Positions 44,245-54,533 are shown, numbered from the stretch's first letter. The stretch is 64,000 nucleotides of DNA from Variovorax sp. PBL-H6 (GCF_901827155.1 NZ_LR594659.1:3286001-3350000), one strand, 5' to 3'. Numbers and translations are program-made. The notes: generated from the letters alone by a model not told the origin.

Positions 44245-47200
44245 TCAGTCGTACACCACCGCCGCCTTCCCCGCCTCCGCCTGCGCCATCCAGCTCGCCA
44301 GCGCCGCGTCGGTCGGGAAGAACTTCGCCCGCTCGCCCAACTGCAGCTCCACCTGCGCGCCACCGCGCGCCATCGACAGGCGCACCGCCAGCCCTTGCAG
44401 CAGTTCGCCGTGCTCGCTCTGCTCGGTGCGCGGCGGGAACTCGCGCACCAGCCGCGCGATGTCCGGCGCTTTGCCGTTGACCGCTACCCGCAGGAACTTG
44501 CCGAAGCGGCAGCGCGCAGTGGCGAGGTCCCATACCTGCTGCACCTGGAAGCGCGCCTCGAAGCCACCGCGACCCGGCTGCAGGCGCCCGCTCACGATGA
44601 CCAGCTCGTCGTCCTTCAGCGTGTTGCGGTTGTTGTTGATCAGCGCCTCGTCGGCCGTGGCCTCGATGGAAGCGGACTTGTCGTCCAGCTTGAAGATCGC
44701 CAGCCGCCCGCGCTGGCCGTTGATCACCCGCATGTCGCTCACGATGCCGGCGATGACCTGCTGTTCGCGGCTGTCGATCAAGTCGTCGATCTCTCGTCTG
44801 CAGAAGCGCCGCACCTCGTGCGCCACCTCGTCGAACAGATGGCCCGAGAGGTAGAAGCCGATGGCCGTCTTCTCCAGCGTCAGGCGCTCCTTCACGCCCC
44901 AGGGCGTGGCGTCGACCAGCTCGGGCTCCTGCGTGGCAGAGCCATGCTCGCATTCTCCGAAGATGTCGGCCTGCGCGGCGTTGGCCTCCGTGGCCGCTGC
45001 GAACTCGAAGGCGCGATCGATGGATGCCACGAGCGCGGCGCGGTTCTGCTGCAACGCATCGAAGGCGCCGGCCTTGATCAGCGCCTCCACCGTGCGCTTG
45101 TTGATGCGCTGGCGGTCCACCCGCACGCAGAAGTCGAACAGGCTCTTGAAGGGCCCGCCCTCCTCCCGCGCCCGCACCACGGCCTCCACCGCGAGCTGGC
45201 CGGTGCCCTTGACCGCGCCGAGGCCGTAGCGGATCACCTTGTCGGTGACCGGCTCGAAGCGGTAGTTGCCGCGGTTCACGTCCGGCGGCTCGAAGGTCAT
45301 GCCGAAGTTCTTCTGCGCGTCCTCGAACAACACCTTGAGCTTGTCGGTGTCGTCCATTTCCACGGTCATGTTGGCGCAAAAGAACTCGGCCGTGTAGTGG
45401 ACCTTGAGCCAACCCGTGTGATACGCCAGCAGCGAGTAGGCCGCCGCGTGCGACTTGTTGAAGCCGTAGCCCGCGAACTTCTCCATCAAGTCGAAGATCT
45501 CGTCGGCCTTCTCCTCGGTGATGCCGTTCCTGGCCGCACCGGCGCGGAAGGTCAGACGGTGCTCGGCCATCTCCTCGGCCTTCTTCTTCCCCATGGCACG
45601 GCGCAGCAGGTCGGCGCCGCCGAGCGAGTAGCCGCCCAGGATCTGCGCGGTCTGCATCACCTGTTCCTGGTAGACCATGATCCCGTAGGTCTCGGAGAGC
45701 ATGTCTTCCACCAGCGGATGCGGGTACTCCACCGGCTCGCGGCCGTGCTTGCGCGCGACGAAGCTGGGGATCAGGTCCATCGGGCCGGGCCGGTACAGCG
45801 CGTTCAGCGCGATCAGGTCTTCGAGCCGCGTCGGCCGCGCGTCCTTCAGCATGCCCTGCATGCCGCGCGATTCGAACTGGAACACGGCCTCGGTCTTTCC
45901 CTCGGAGAAGAGCCTGTAGGTGGCCGTGTCGTCGAGCCGGATGTCCTCGTAGGCGAAGTTCTCCTGGCCCTTGTGGCGCTTGACGATGAACTCCTTGGCG
46001 ATCTCCAGGATGGTCAGCGTTGCCAGGCCCAGAAAGTCGAACTTCACCAGGCCGATGGCCTCCACGTCGTCCTTGTCGTACTGGCTCACAGCCGAGTCGC
46101 TGCCTGGCTGCTGATAGAGCGGGCAGAAGTCGGTGAGCTTGCCAGGCGCGATCAGCACGCCGCCGGCGTGCATGCCGATGTTGCGCGTCATGCCCTCGAG
46201 CTTCTGTGCGAGCTCGACCAGCATGCGGACTTCTTCCTCCTTCTCGATGCGCGCGGCGAGCTGCGGCTCCATCTCGATGGCGTAGTTGTTCTTGTCGCCC
46301 TCCACCTTCGGAACCGGCGGGTACTGCAGCGTGACCGACATGCCCGGCTTGTTCGGGATGAGCTTGCTGATGCCGTCGCAGAAGGTGTAGCTCATGTCCA
46401 GCACGCGGCCCACGTCCCGGATGGCGGCGCGCGCGGCCATGGTTCCGAAGGTCGCGATCTGGCTCACGGCATCGCGGCCGTACTTGTCCTTCACATAGTC
46501 GATCACCCGGTCGCGGTTGCTCTGGCAGAAGTCGATGTCGAAGTCGGGCATCGACACGCGCTCGGGGTTCAGGAAGCGTTCGAACAGCAGCTTGTATTCG
46601 AGCGGGTCCAGGTCGGTGATCTTCAGCGCGTAGGCCACCAGCGAGCCGGCACCCGAGCCCCGGCCGGGGCCCACGGGGCAGCCGTTCTTCTTGGCCCAGT
46701 TGATGAAGTCCCCCACGATGAGGAAATAGCCCGGGAAGCCCATCTTGAGGATGGTGTTGATCTCGAACTCCAGCCGTTCCACGTAGCGCGGGCGCTCGGC
46801 ATCGCGCTTGGACGGATCGGCGTACAGGTGCTCGAGGCGATCCTCCAGGCCTTCGTAGGACGCGACGCGGAAGTACTCCTCGATCGGCATGCCGTTCGGC
46901 GTCGGGAAGTTGGGTAGCCTGGGCTTGCCCAGGGTGAGCGTGAGGTTGCAGCGCTTGGCGATCTCCACCGTGTTGGCGATCGCGCTCGGCACGTCGGCGA
47001 AGAGCGCCTCCATCTCGGCGGCCGACTTGAAGTACTGCTGCGGCGTGAAGCGGCGCACGCGGCGTGCGTTGCCGAGGATCTCGCCCTCCGAAATGCACAC
47101 GCGCGCTTCGTGCGCCTCGAAGTCCTCGGCGGAGGCGAACTGCACCGGATGGGTGGCGACCACCGGCAGGTTCAGGCGCGCGGCCAGCTGCACCGCGGCC

Positions 47201-47745
47201 AGCACATGCGGTTCGTCCTGGGGGCGGCCGGCGCGCTGCAGCTCGATGTAGAAGCGGTGTGGGAACAGGCCCGCGAGCTGCAGCGCGACTTCGGCCGCGC
47301 GCTCGGCCTGGCCTTGCAGCAGCGGCGCACCCAGCGGGCCGGCCTGCGCGCCCGAAAGCGCGATCAGCCCGCCTTGCAGCTCTTCGAGCCACGCCAGCTT
47401 GCACGCCGCCTGCGCCTGGCCACGGCCCACGTTCTGGGTCCAGGCGCGCGCCAGCAGCTCCGACAGATGCAGGTAGCCTTCCATGTTCTGCACCAGCAGC
47501 ACGATCCGCGTCAGCGCACCCGGCTCGGTGCCCAGGCCGTCGACGAAGATCTCCGCGCCCAGCACAGGCTTGACGCCCTTCCCACGAGCTTCCTTGTAGA
47601 ACTTGACGCCGCCGAAGATGTTGTTGAGATCGGTGATCGCCAGCGCGGGCTGCTTGTCGGCGGCGGCGGCCTTGACGACTTCATCGATGCGGTTGGTGCC
47701 GTCGACGACGGAGAACTCGGTGTGCAGGCGCAGGTGAACGAACAT
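44245..47745 (-). CDS. dnaE: DNA polymerase III subunit alpha
   Basis: A 1166-residue replicative polymerase catalytic subunit. Domains in order: an N-terminal PHP domain ([15 protein letters not shown]), the palm/fingers with [35 protein letters not shown] holding the catalytic Asp residues, [20 protein letters not shown], a HhH region, and an OB domain followed by a C-terminal tau-binding part. Length matches E. coli DnaE (1160). The ATG at 47745 is preferred: a TACAAT -10 element lies only seven bases before it, so the upstream ATG at 47775 would be outside the transcript. Confidence 0.97.
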   Translation of the reverse strand: MFVHLRLHTEFSVVDGTNRIDEVVKAAAADKQPALAITDLNNIFGGVKFYKEARGKGVKPVLGAEIFVDGLGTEPGALTRIVLLVQNMEGYLHLSELLARAWTQNVGRGQAQAACKLAWLEELQGGLIALSGAQAGPLGAPLLQGQAERAAEVALQLAGLFPHRFYIELQRAGRPQDEPHVLAAVQLAARLNLPVVATHPVQFASAEDFEAHEARVCISEGEILGNARRVRRFTPQQYFKSAAEMEALFADVPSAIANTVEIAKRCNLTLTLGKPRLPNFPTPNGMPIEEYFRVASYEGLEDRLEHLYADPSKRDAERPRYVERLEFEINTILKMGFPGYFLIVGDFINWAKKNGCPVGPGRGSGAGSLVAYALKITDLDPLEYKLLFERFLNPERVSMPDFDIDFCQSNRDRVIDYVKDKYGRDAVSQIATFGTMAARAAIRDVGRVLDMSYTFCDGISKLIPNKPGMSVTLQYPPVPKVEGDKNNYAIEMEPQLAARIEKEEEVRMLVELAQKLEGMTRNIGMHAGGVLIAPGKLTDFCPLYQQPGSDSAVSQYDKDDVEAIGLVKFDFLGLATLTILEIAKEFIVKRHKGQENFAYEDIRLDDTATYRLFSEGKTEAVFQFESRGMQGMLKDARPTRLEDLIALNALYRPGPMDLIPSFVARKHGREPVEYPHPLVEDMLSETYGIMVYQEQVMQTAQILGGYSLGGADLLRRAMGKKKAEEMAEHRLTFRAGAARNGITEEKADEIFDLMEKFAGYGFNKSHAAAYSLLAYHTGWLKVHYTAEFFCANMTVEMDDTDKLKVLFEDAQKNFGMTFEPPDVNRGNYRFEPVTDKVIRYGLGAVKGTGQLAVEAVVRAREEGGPFKSLFDFCVRVDRQRINKRTVEALIKAGAFDALQQNRAALVASIDRAFEFAAATEANAAQADIFGECEHGSATQEPELVDATPWGVKERLTLEKTAIGFYLSGHLFDEVAHEVRRFCRREIDDLIDSREQQVIAGIVSDMRVINGQRGRLAIFKLDDKSASIEATADEALINNNRNTLKDDELVIVSGRLQPGRGGFEARFQVQQVWDLATARCRFGKFLRVAVNGKAPDIARLVREFPPRTEQSEHGELLQGLAVRLSMARGGAQVELQLGERAKFFPTDAALASWMAQAEAGKAAVVYD

Positions 47746-47752
47746 GGGCTCG

Positions 47753-47758
47753 ATTGTA
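47753..47758 (-). promoter_or_regulatory. -10 element of dnaE, very short or no leader
   Basis: On the minus strand TACAAT is followed by CGAGCCC and then the dnaE ATG. A start point about 6-7 bases after the -10 element would fall at or next to the start codon, leaving no room for a ribosome binding site. No clear -35 match is seen. Confidence 0.5.
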
Positions 47759-47794
47759 GAAACCCGTCCTTCCACCCTGTGAGTTGGTCATCCC

Positions 47795-47800
47795 TACAAT
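47795..47800 (+). promoter_or_regulatory. -10 element of trhO in an 18-bp segment shared with trmB
   Basis: TACAAT lies eight bases before the GTG of trhO. The segment CTACAATCCGCCCCCGTG (47794-47811) is repeated exactly before trmB (54515-54532). No Shine-Dalgarno sequence is present, so leaderless translation is likely. The dnaE -10 element faces the other way 36 bp to the left. Confidence 0.55.
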
Positions 47801-47808
47801 CCGCCCCC

Positions 47809-48594
47809 GTGCAAGAAATTTTGAATATCGCGGCCTACAAGTTCGTCGCCATCGAGGAAGGCGAGGCCCTGCGCGAGGCGCTGCGCGCCCGCACCCATGC
47901 GCTCGCGCTCAAGGGCACCATCCTGGTTGCGCCCGAGGGCATCAACCTGTTCGTCGCGGGTGCAGCCGCCGCGGTGGATTCGTTCCTCGACAGCCTGCGT
48001 GCCGATGCACGCTTTGCCGACCTCGAAGCCAAGAAGAGCTGGTCCGAGGCGCAGCCCTTCCGGCGCATGCTGGTCAAGCTCAAGCGCGAGATCATCCGCA
48101 TGGACCATCCCGCCGTCCAGCCCGCCGCCGGCCGCGCGCCGAGCGTCGACGCGCCCACGCTCAAGCGCTGGCTGGACCAGGGCCACGACGACACGGGCAA
48201 GCCGATCGCGCTGCTGGACACGCGCAATGCCTTCGAGGTCGACCACGGCAGCTTCGAGGGCGCGATCGACTGGCGCATCCGCAAGTTCACCGAATTTCCG
48301 AAGGCCTTGCGCACGCATCGCGAGCAACTGGCCGGCAAGACGGTGGTGAGCTTCTGCACCGGCGGCATCCGCTGCGAGAAGGCTGCGATCCTGATGCGCG
48401 AGGAAGGCCTGGCGGACGTGCTGCAACTCGACGGGGGCATCCTCAAGTATTTTGAGCAGGTGGGCGGGGCGCACTACCGCGGCGAGTGCTTCGTGTTTGA
48501 TGGGCGCGAGGCGCTCGCGCCGGATCTGAGTGCGCGCTCGAACCGGGCAAGCGCTCGGGCCGCGGAGGACCCGGACCTCGCCATCAAGGGCTGA
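47809..48594 (+). CDS. trhO: tRNA uridine(34) hydroxylase, rhodanese-domain protein TrhO (YceA family)
   Basis: A 261-residue cytoplasmic protein. The N-terminal acylphosphatase-like half ([38 protein letters not shown]) is followed by a rhodanese domain with the active-site loop [12 protein letters not shown] and [16 protein letters not shown]. TrhO catalyses oxygen-dependent hydroxylation of U34 in tRNAs, toward 5-hydroxyuridine derivatives. The GTG at 47809 (protein begins [13 protein letters not shown]) is chosen because it immediately precedes the conserved domain and follows the -10 element; the longer frame from 47110 lies over dnaE. It converges with the pirin gene. Confidence 0.93.
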   Translation: MQEILNIAAYKFVAIEEGEALREALRARTHALALKGTILVAPEGINLFVAGAAAAVDSFLDSLRADARFADLEAKKSWSEAQPFRRMLVKLKREIIRMDHPAVQPAAGRAPSVDAPTLKRWLDQGHDDTGKPIALLDTRNAFEVDHGSFEGAIDWRIRKFTEFPKALRTHREQLAGKTVVSFCTGGIRCEKAAILMREEGLADVLQLDGGILKYFEQVGGAHYRGECFVFDGREALAPDLSARSNRASARAAEDPDLAIKG

Positions 48595-48620
48595 GAAGCG
48601 TACTGCCCGCCTTCACAGCG

Positions 48621-49538
48621 TCACACAGGCGTGGTCTTCACGTCCGGCTCCGACCCCTGCACGCGAAACGGATGCCCCGGCAGCGGGATGAACTCGGTTT
48701 CGCCCGGCACTTGGCCCATGCGCTGCGCGGCCCACGCGTCGCCGGCCTCGAGGATGCGCTCGCGGCGGCTGGAGACGAAGTTCCAGGTGATGTAGCGGGG
48801 CCCATCGAGCGGCTCGCCGCCGATGATCACGATGCGCACCGCATCGTCCGCTTCGAGCACGCCGCCCTGGCCGTCCGGCAGCGCCGCCATCGTGTGCTGC
48901 GCCACCGGCACGCCGTCGAGCCGGATCGCGCCATCGATGGCATAGACAGCCATTTCCTCGGCCAGGCTCGGCAGCTCGAAGCGCCCACCGGCCGGCAGGG
49001 CCACGTCGAGATAGAGCGTGTTCGAATAGGTCTTGACCGGCGAGCGCGCGCCGAAGGCCTCGCCCACCAGCACGCGCACCGCCACGCCCTGCACCTCGAC
49101 GGCCGGGATCTGGTCGGCTGCGGTGTGCGAGAAGCTGGGCTCGACCTCCTCGAAGGCCTGAGGCAGCGCAGCCCAGAGCTGCAGGCCGTGGTTGACGTAG
49201 GTCGCATCCAGCAGCGGCTCGGGTTTGCGTTCGGAATGCACGATGCCGCGGCCGGCCGTCATCCAGTTGATCGCGCCGGGACGGATCTCCTGCACCACCC
49301 CCAGGCTGTCGCGGTGCATCATCGCGCCGTCGAACAGGTAGGTGACGGTGGCCAGCCCGATGTGCGGATGAGGCCGCACGTCGTGCTCCTTGCCCGGGGT
49401 CTCGGTGGCAGGGCCGAAATGGTCGAAGAACACGAAGGGGCCGACCGAGCGCCGCCGGGCGGCCGGCAGCAGGCGGCGGACCTTGAAGCCTCCGCCCAGG
49501 TCCTTGTCGTGCGGTTGGAGCAGCGTTGCTTCAGTCAT
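48621..49538 (-). CDS. Pirin family protein
   Basis: A 305-residue cupin-fold protein. The pirin signature is clear: VGPFVFFDHFGPATE, DVRPHPHIGLATVTYLFDGA, and the metal-binding His/Glu pattern ending in TAGRGIVHSERKP. Some bacterial pirins dioxygenate quercetin; others bind enzymes of central metabolism. The ATG at 49538 follows GGAGAACCC, which decides it over the ATG at 49559. It is the last gene of a leftward set with a flavodoxin, a DoxX protein and a second pirin. Confidence 0.93.
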   Translation of the reverse strand: MTEATLLQPHDKDLGGGFKVRRLLPAARRRSVGPFVFFDHFGPATETPGKEHDVRPHPHIGLATVTYLFDGAMMHRDSLGVVQEIRPGAINWMTAGRGIVHSERKPEPLLDATYVNHGLQLWAALPQAFEEVEPSFSHTAADQIPAVEVQGVAVRVLVGEAFGARSPVKTYSNTLYLDVALPAGGRFELPSLAEEMAVYAIDGAIRLDGVPVAQHTMAALPDGQGGVLEADDAVRIVIIGGEPLDGPRYITWNFVSSRRERILEAGDAWAAQRMGQVPGETEFIPLPGHPFRVQGSEPDVKTTPV

Positions 49539-49559
49539 CGTGGGTTCTCCATGGGTCAT

Positions 49560-50123
49560 TCATGCCGGCGACCGGCCGTGCGATCGTGCCACCTCGGCCA
49601 CGTGCTCGCCGAAGGCGATGGCGGTCTCGAGGTCGCCCTTGGCGATTTCCGCCGGGCTGGCATCGGTCGGCGATGTGGTCAGCAGGCCGCCGTAGCCGCC
49701 GACGTAGTTGATCGAATCGCGCCGCGCCGCCTTGTCGTTGCTCGGCATCGTGCCGATCGGCACCCAGAGCCCGCCATGCTGGCTGGCCAGGTGCCACAGG
49801 TAGGTCAGCGTGGCGCCCTTGTCGCCGTTCATCGCGGCGCTGTTGGTGAAGCCGGCGAAAAGCTTGTTCTTCCAGCCCTGGACAAACCAGACCTTCGAGG
49901 ACGCATCGGCAAACTTCTTGAACTGCCAGCTCACGCCACCCATGTAGGTGGGCGAGCCCATGATGATCGCGTCGGCCGCGGCGAGCAGGTCCCAGCCGTC
50001 GGCCGGCAGGTTGCCGTCAGCATCGATCTGCAGCAGCCGGGCCTCCGCGCCATCGGCCACCGCCTGCGCGATGCGCTGCGTGTGGCCGTACCCCGAATGA
50101 AAAACAACAACGATGTCGGTCAT
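49560..50123 (-). CDS. Flavodoxin-fold NAD(P)H-dependent oxidoreductase (WrbA-like)
   Basis: A 187-residue flavoprotein. The FMN-phosphate loop is visible in VVFHSGYGHTQRIAQAVADG, then AADAIIMGSPTYMGGVSWQF and LFAGFTNSAAMNGDKGATLT, all typical of NADPH:quinone reductases and WrbA-like proteins. It probably reduces quinones by two electrons to limit redox cycling. It lies between the DoxX and pirin genes, 34 and 21 bp apart, as part of one leftward operon related to oxidative or electrophile stress. Confidence 0.9.
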   Translation of the reverse strand: MTDIVVVFHSGYGHTQRIAQAVADGAEARLLQIDADGNLPADGWDLLAAADAIIMGSPTYMGGVSWQFKKFADASSKVWFVQGWKNKLFAGFTNSAAMNGDKGATLTYLWHLASQHGGLWVPIGTMPSNDKAARRDSINYVGGYGGLLTTSPTDASPAEIAKGDLETAIAFGEHVAEVARSHGRSPA

Positions 50124-50157
50124 GCGGGATTATTGGCGATCGACGCCTCCTGCAGCT

Positions 50158-50604
50158 TCAGCGCTTGTCGAGGCTGAAGCGGCCGGCACCGAAGGCCGCG
50201 AACGCGAGCAGGCCGCCTGCCACCGCGATGTTCTTGAAGAACATCAGCTGGTTGACCATCGCCTTGTCGGCCGACAGGGCCCAGTAGTTGTGGAAGAAGA
50301 TGCTGGCGGCGATGGTGAACACGGCGAGCACGATGGCGGCAATGCGCGTCTTGTAGCCGACGAGGAACATCAAGCCGACACCGAGTTCCGCGACGATGGC
50401 AATCGCGGCCCCCAGTTGCGGCACCGGCAGCCCGACAGAGCCGATGTAACCGACGACGCCGGCAAAGCCCGTGAGCTTGCCGAAGCCGGCCGGTACGAAA
50501 AGAAGCGCGATCAGCACGCGGCCGATCAGGGCCAGCGTGTCCTGGGCCGTGCTCGCGGTGGCTGGTACGGCAAAGGTCGATGCGGTGGTGGTGCTACTGG
50601 ACAT
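50158..50604 (-). CDS. DoxX family membrane protein
   Basis: A 148-residue inner-membrane protein with four predicted helices: LALIGRVLIALLFVPAGFGK, AAIAIVAELGVGLMFLVGYK, AAIVLAVFTIAASIFF and FFKNIAVAGGLLAFAAFGAG. DoxX/DoxD-like proteins are often co-expressed with quinone- or sulfur-related redox enzymes; their exact role is unclear. The ATG at 50604 has GAGGAG upstream and starts the Ser/Thr-rich N-terminus. It sits between pirin 2 and the flavodoxin gene. Confidence 0.9.
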   Translation of the reverse strand: MSSSTTTASTFAVPATASTAQDTLALIGRVLIALLFVPAGFGKLTGFAGVVGYIGSVGLPVPQLGAAIAIVAELGVGLMFLVGYKTRIAAIVLAVFTIAASIFFHNYWALSADKAMVNQLMFFKNIAVAGGLLAFAAFGAGRFSLDKR

Positions 50605-50650
50605 TGGAAGAACTCCTCTGGTTGATAAAAAGAAAGGGAATCGGCGGCGC

Positions 50651-51352
50651 TCAGGCTGCCAGGTCGAACACCAGCACCTCGGCATCCTTGCCGGCGGTGA
50701 GCGTGAGTTGCGATTCGCGCTCGATCAGCGCGGCATCGCCGGTCGCAAGCTTCGTGCCGTTGACTTCGAGCTCGCCCTTCACGAGATGCACGTAGCTCTT
50801 GCGCTCCGGATCGAGCGCGAGTTCGGCCTTCTCGTCGCCGTCCAACAGGCCCGCGTACAGCCGCGCATCGGCATGCACCAGCACCGAGCCGTCGGCACCG
50901 TCCGGCGAAGCCACCAGGCGCAAGCGGCCCCGCTTGTCGGCGTCCGGAAACGCCTTCTGCTCGTAGCCCGGTGCAATGCCGCGCACGTTCGGCTCGATCC
51001 AGATCTGCAGGAAATGCGTGGTCTCGTCAGGCTTGTGGTTGAACTCGCTGTGCATCACGCCGCGGCCCGCGCTCATGCGCTGCACGTCGCCCGGCGGAAT
51101 CGATTCGACGTTGCCCATGCTGTCCTTGTGCGCCAGCTCCCCCGAGAGGACGTAGCTGATGATCTCCATGTCCCGGTGGCCGTGCGTGCCGAAACCGGCG
51201 CCGGCTGCAACGCGATCCTCGTTGATCACGCGCAGGTTGCCCCACCCCATATGGTCAGGGTCGTAGTACCCCGCAAACGAGAAGCTGTGAAACGAGCGCA
51301 GCCAGCCGTGATCGGCATAACCGCGTTCCTGGGATTTGCGAACCTTCAACAT
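50651..51352 (-). CDS. Pirin family protein (YhhW-like)
   Basis: A 233-residue bicupin of the YhhW type: ERGYADHGWLRSFHSFSFAG, WGNLRVINEDRVAAGAGFGT, HGHRDMEIISYVLSGELAHKDS (split here as FGTHGHRDMEIISYVLSGEL), and SAGRGVMHSEFNH with metal ligands. E. coli YhhW has quercetinase activity in vitro. The ATG at 51352 (MLKVRKSQERGY) matches the family start. It is the first gene of the leftward four-gene set, divergent from the LysR gene that probably controls it. Confidence 0.93.
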   Translation of the reverse strand: MLKVRKSQERGYADHGWLRSFHSFSFAGYYDPDHMGWGNLRVINEDRVAAGAGFGTHGHRDMEIISYVLSGELAHKDSMGNVESIPPGDVQRMSAGRGVMHSEFNHKPDETTHFLQIWIEPNVRGIAPGYEQKAFPDADKRGRLRLVASPDGADGSVLVHADARLYAGLLDGDEKAELALDPERKSYVHLVKGELEVNGTKLATGDAALIERESQLTLTAGKDAEVLVFDLAA

Positions 51353-51479
51353 CTCTGAACCTCCTGCCCCGGGTACTTGAACCTCGAGGCTTTCATATGC
51401 CGCGCCGCATGCGCAGCGGATGAAGAGAACTTTAGGGTTTGGAGAGGGTCTCGAAAGCGCCACGGTTTGATGGCATCAT

Positions 51480-51492
51480 TCAAATCGTTTGA
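51480..51492. promoter_or_regulatory. Putative LysR operator
   Basis: TCAAA TCG TTTGA is a perfect interrupted dyad just before the LysR start, within the 155-bp divergent gap between pirin 2 and the LysR gene. A second palindrome, TTGATCAA, overlaps its right side. LysR-type proteins commonly bind such dyads near their own start and regulate the divergent genes. Inferred from position. Confidence 0.45.
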
Positions 51493-51507
51493 TCAATCGG
51501 ATGAGCC

Positions 51508-52461
51508 ATGCACACTGCTCGCGACGTCCTCACCCCCGATGCGCTCGCCATGCTGCAGACGGTGGCCGACACCGGCAGCTTCGCTGCTGCGGCACGCCAC
51601 CTGGACCTGGTCCCAAGCGCCTTGAGCTACCGAGTGCGCCAGATCGAGGACGCGCTCGACGTGCTGCTCTTCGATCGCAGCGCCCGGCAGGCGAGGCTCA
51701 CGGAGGCCGGCGCCGAGCTGCTGCGTGAAGCCTCCTGGCTGCTGAACGAGATCGATGCCGTCGCCAACCGGGTCAAGCGCGTCGCCACAGGTTGGGAGCC
51801 GATGCTCACCATCGCGATCGACAGCGTGATCGCGCGCGACCCGATGCTCGACCTCGCCACTGCTTTCTTCGCACTCGATCCGCCCACCCGCCTGAAGCTG
51901 CGTGACGAGACCCTGCTCGGCACCATCGAGGCGCTCAGCAGCGGCGTGGCCGACCTCGCCGTCGGTGCGGTGCTCGACGCCTCCAGCCTGGCCTTCGGCA
52001 GCACCGGCATTCGGAGCCGGCCCCTGGGCCATGTGCGCTTCGTCTACGCGGTGGCGCCGCATCATCCGCTTGCGCGCCTCGAAGGCCCCCTGTCCGACGC
52101 GGTGCTGCGCCAACATCGCGCCGTAGCCGCAGCCGACTCCTCGCGCGCAGGGCCGAGCATGACGGTCAATCTCGTGAGCGGCCAGGACGTCCTCACCGTT
52201 CCGACCATGCAGGCCAAGCTCGCCGCACAGCTGCACGGCCTCGGCGGTGGCTTCCTGCCGGAGCCGATGGCGCGGCCCTATGTCGAGGCCGGTCACCTGG
52301 TCGAGCGCAAGACCGAGCGTGCGCCGCCGCTGGCCACCATGCATTGCGCATGGCGCGAACGCACCGCCGGCAAGCCCGGGCGCGCGCTCAAATGGTGGCT
52401 CGAGCAGTTCGAGCACGAAGGCACGCGCCGCGCACTGCTGGAGCGCCACCGCGGACGCTGA
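51508..52461 (+). CDS. LysR-type transcriptional regulator
   Basis: A 317-residue regulator. The N-terminal winged helix-turn-helix is standard: DALAMLQTVADTGSFAAAAR, HLDLVPSALSYRVRQIEDAL, LLFDRSARQARLTEAGAELL. A type-2 periplasmic-binding-like effector domain follows (~residues 95-300). It is divergent from the pirin/DoxX/flavodoxin/pirin operon, so that operon is the likely target; the inducer is unknown. Length is typical (~300). Confidence 0.94.
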   Translation: MHTARDVLTPDALAMLQTVADTGSFAAAARHLDLVPSALSYRVRQIEDALDVLLFDRSARQARLTEAGAELLREASWLLNEIDAVANRVKRVATGWEPMLTIAIDSVIARDPMLDLATAFFALDPPTRLKLRDETLLGTIEALSSGVADLAVGAVLDASSLAFGSTGIRSRPLGHVRFVYAVAPHHPLARLEGPLSDAVLRQHRAVAAADSSRAGPSMTVNLVSGQDVLTVPTMQAKLAAQLHGLGGGFLPEPMARPYVEAGHLVERKTERAPPLATMHCAWRERTAGKPGRALKWWLEQFEHEGTRRALLERHRGR

Positions 52462-52531
52462 GCGCCTCCGGTGTGTCGGGCCGGTTAGAGTCGGCCACTG
52501 CCCTGCCCCAATCATCGATCGAGACCACGCC

Positions 52532-53602
52532 ATGATCCTCCGCCCACCCGCCGACCGCCACCGATCCCTTGCACCACGCCACTACGCCATCATCGGCGCA
52601 GGCATGGCTGGCGTGGCCTGCGCCCGCACCCTGGTCCAGGCCGGGCACCGCGTGAGTGTCTTCGAGCGCGAGGCATCACCCGGGGGGCGCATGGCGAGCG
52701 AGTCCACGCCCTTCGGCCGCTTCGACAGCGGCGCCCAGTATTTCACCGTGCGCGATCCGCGCTTTGCACGCGCGCTCGAGACCGCGGACGGCTGCTGCCG
52801 CCCCTGGAGTGCGAACCTCGTGCGTGTGCTAGACCCGCACGGCCGCGTGGCCGAGGCTGCCTTGCCGGGCCGCGAGCAGCACTGGGTGGCGCAGCCCGGC
52901 ATGGACGCCCTGATTGCCCACTGGTCGGCACCATTGGGCGATGCGCTCATCACCCGTACCCGCGTGACTTCGATCGAGCCCGATGCACTCGACGCGCAGC
53001 GCTGGCAGCTGCGTACCGAGGGTGCCGAAGATGCGCGGCACGTCTACTCCGGCTTCGACGCCGTCCTGCTGGCGGTCCCACCGGGAAGCGCACGCGCGCT
53101 GCTCGGCGGCGGCGCCGCCATGGCACCGCTGCGCGAGAAGACGGAGGCGGTGCGCATCGCTCCTTGCTGGACCTTGATGATCGCCTTTCCGCAGGCCAAC
53201 CAGCCCACGCTCTCGCACCTCGGCCCGCAATGGAACGCGGCCCGCAGCAACCATCACCGCGTGGCCTGGCTCGCGCGCGAATCCTCCAAGCCCGGCCGCG
53301 AGCGCATCGAGCGCTGGACGCTGCAGGCCAGCCCGGCCTGGTCCAAGGAGCACCTGCGCGACGATGCCGCGCGGGTCGAAGCCAAGCTGCTGCGCGCCTT
53401 CTCCGAGATCACCGGCATCCGCGCCACGCCTTCGCATGCGCAGACGCGCTGCTGGCCCGAGGCGCAGACCCAGGTGCCGATCGGTGCACCGCACCTGTGG
53501 GATGCCAAGTCCCGCATCGGCCTGGCCGGCGACTGGTGCACCGGCCACCGGGTGGAAGACGCGTTCCTGTCGGGCCTTACGCTCGCGCTGAAGGTGGCCT
53601 GA
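52532..53602 (+). CDS. FAD-dependent oxidoreductase (NAD(P)-binding, renalase/amine oxidase-like)
   Basis: A 356-residue flavoprotein. The dinucleotide-binding motif [20 protein letters not shown] is near the N-terminus, followed by [14 protein letters not shown] and [17 protein letters not shown], features of the renalase-like amine-oxidase family. The C-terminal FAD motif [19 protein letters not shown] is also present. Substrate unknown. The ATG at 52532 starts the Rossmann fold after a short basic lead; the longer frame lies over the LysR gene. gluQ follows within 17 bp. Confidence 0.9.
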   Translation: MILRPPADRHRSLAPRHYAIIGAGMAGVACARTLVQAGHRVSVFEREASPGGRMASESTPFGRFDSGAQYFTVRDPRFARALETADGCCRPWSANLVRVLDPHGRVAEAALPGREQHWVAQPGMDALIAHWSAPLGDALITRTRVTSIEPDALDAQRWQLRTEGAEDARHVYSGFDAVLLAVPPGSARALLGGGAAMAPLREKTEAVRIAPCWTLMIAFPQANQPTLSHLGPQWNAARSNHHRVAWLARESSKPGRERIERWTLQASPAWSKEHLRDDAARVEAKLLRAFSEITGIRATPSHAQTRCWPEAQTQVPIGAPHLWDAKSRIGLAGDWCTGHRVEDAFLSGLTLALKVA

Positions 53603-53618
53603 CCGGAGCGTGCGCGCC

Positions 53619-54533
53619 ATGACTGCCGTTGGCCGCTTCGCGCCCTCGCCCACGGGACCCCTGCATGCCGGTTCGCTCGTCGCTGCGCTCGCGAGCTGGC
53701 TCGACGTGCGCGCCCGAGGGCCGCAAGCGCGCTGGCTGGTGCGCATCGAGGATGCCGACACCGAGCGCTGCGTGCCCGGCATGGGCGAGCACATCCTGTC
53801 TCAGTTGGCCTCCTGCGCCCTCCTGCCCGATGCGCCGCCGGTCTGGCAGACGCAGCGCGGCGGGCTGTACGCCCGCGCCCTGGAGCACCTCAAGGCCTTG
53901 CAGTTGGTCTACCCCTGCGGCTGCTCGCGCAAGGACATCGACGAAGCGCTCGCGTTGCACGGCGAACCGCACCACCGGCACGGCGAGCGCGTCTATCCCG
54001 GCACCTGCCGCGACGGCCTGCACGGCAAGCCGCCCCGGGCCTGGCGCTTCGCCGCTGAGCAGTACGAAGCCGCCCGGACCTCCAAGAGACTCTGCTGGAC
54101 CGACCGCCGGCTCGGCTGCCAGTACCAGGACGTTGCGCGCGAGGTCGGCGACTTCGTGCTCAAGCGAGCAGATGGACCGTGGGCCTATCAGCTCGCGGTC
54201 GTGGTGGACGACGCCGACCAGGGCGTCACCGACGTGGTGCGTGGCGTGGATCTCGCCGACAACACCGCACGCCAGATCCTGCTGCAGCGCGCGCTCGGGC
54301 TGCCTCAGCCGCGCTACCTGCACACGCCGCTGGTGCTCGGCCACGACGGCGAAAAGCTGTCGAAGCAGAACGGCGCTGCGCCGATCGACACCAGCACGCC
54401 TGCCGCTGCGCTCGCGGCGCTGAATGCCGCGGCCGGCGTGCTCGGGCTGGCTGCGGCGCGCGCATTGACACCCGCGGAGGCCCTGGACGGATGGGTCGAG
54501 GCCTGGCGGGCTCTCTACAATCCGCCCCCGTGA
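53619..54533 (+). CDS. gluQ: Glutamyl-Q tRNA(Asp) synthetase
   Basis: A 304-residue GluRS-like enzyme without the anticodon-binding domain; it attaches glutamate to queuosine 34 of tRNA-Asp. Visible: the HIGH-like [20 protein letters not shown], zinc ligands in YPCGCSRKD and a later Cys, [20 protein letters not shown], and the KMSKS-like [10 protein letters not shown]. Length fits the family (~300). The ATG at 53619 is at the conserved N-terminus; a GTG nine bases upstream at 53610 is an alternative with GGAG closer to it. The stop overlaps the trmB start. Confidence 0.94.
   Translation: MTAVGRFAPSPTGPLHAGSLVAALASWLDVRARGPQARWLVRIEDADTERCVPGMGEHILSQLASCALLPDAPPVWQTQRGGLYARALEHLKALQLVYPCGCSRKDIDEALALHGEPHHRHGERVYPGTCRDGLHGKPPRAWRFAAEQYEAARTSKRLCWTDRRLGCQYQDVAREVGDFVLKRADGPWAYQLAVVVDDADQGVTDVVRGVDLADNTARQILLQRALGLPQPRYLHTPLVLGHDGEKLSKQNGAAPIDTSTPAAALAALNAAAGVLGLAAARALTPAEALDGWVEAWRALYNPPP
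54516..54521 (+). promoter_or_regulatory. -10 element of trmB inside the gluQ 3' end
   Basis: TACAAT lies eight bases before the GTG at 54530. The surrounding 18 bp (CTACAATCCGCCCCCGTG) are identical to the trhO promoter-start segment. It lies within the last codons of gluQ, giving trmB an internal promoter with little or no leader. Confidence 0.5.

Noticed and set aside
44170..46917. A 915-codon plus-strand open frame
   Set aside because: Antisense shadow of dnaE; no start signal and no recognisable domains.
44045..47404. A 1119-codon minus-strand open frame
   Set aside because: Same strand but wrong frame of dnaE; Arg/Ala/Gly-rich with no motifs, while the dnaE frame shows all polymerase motifs.
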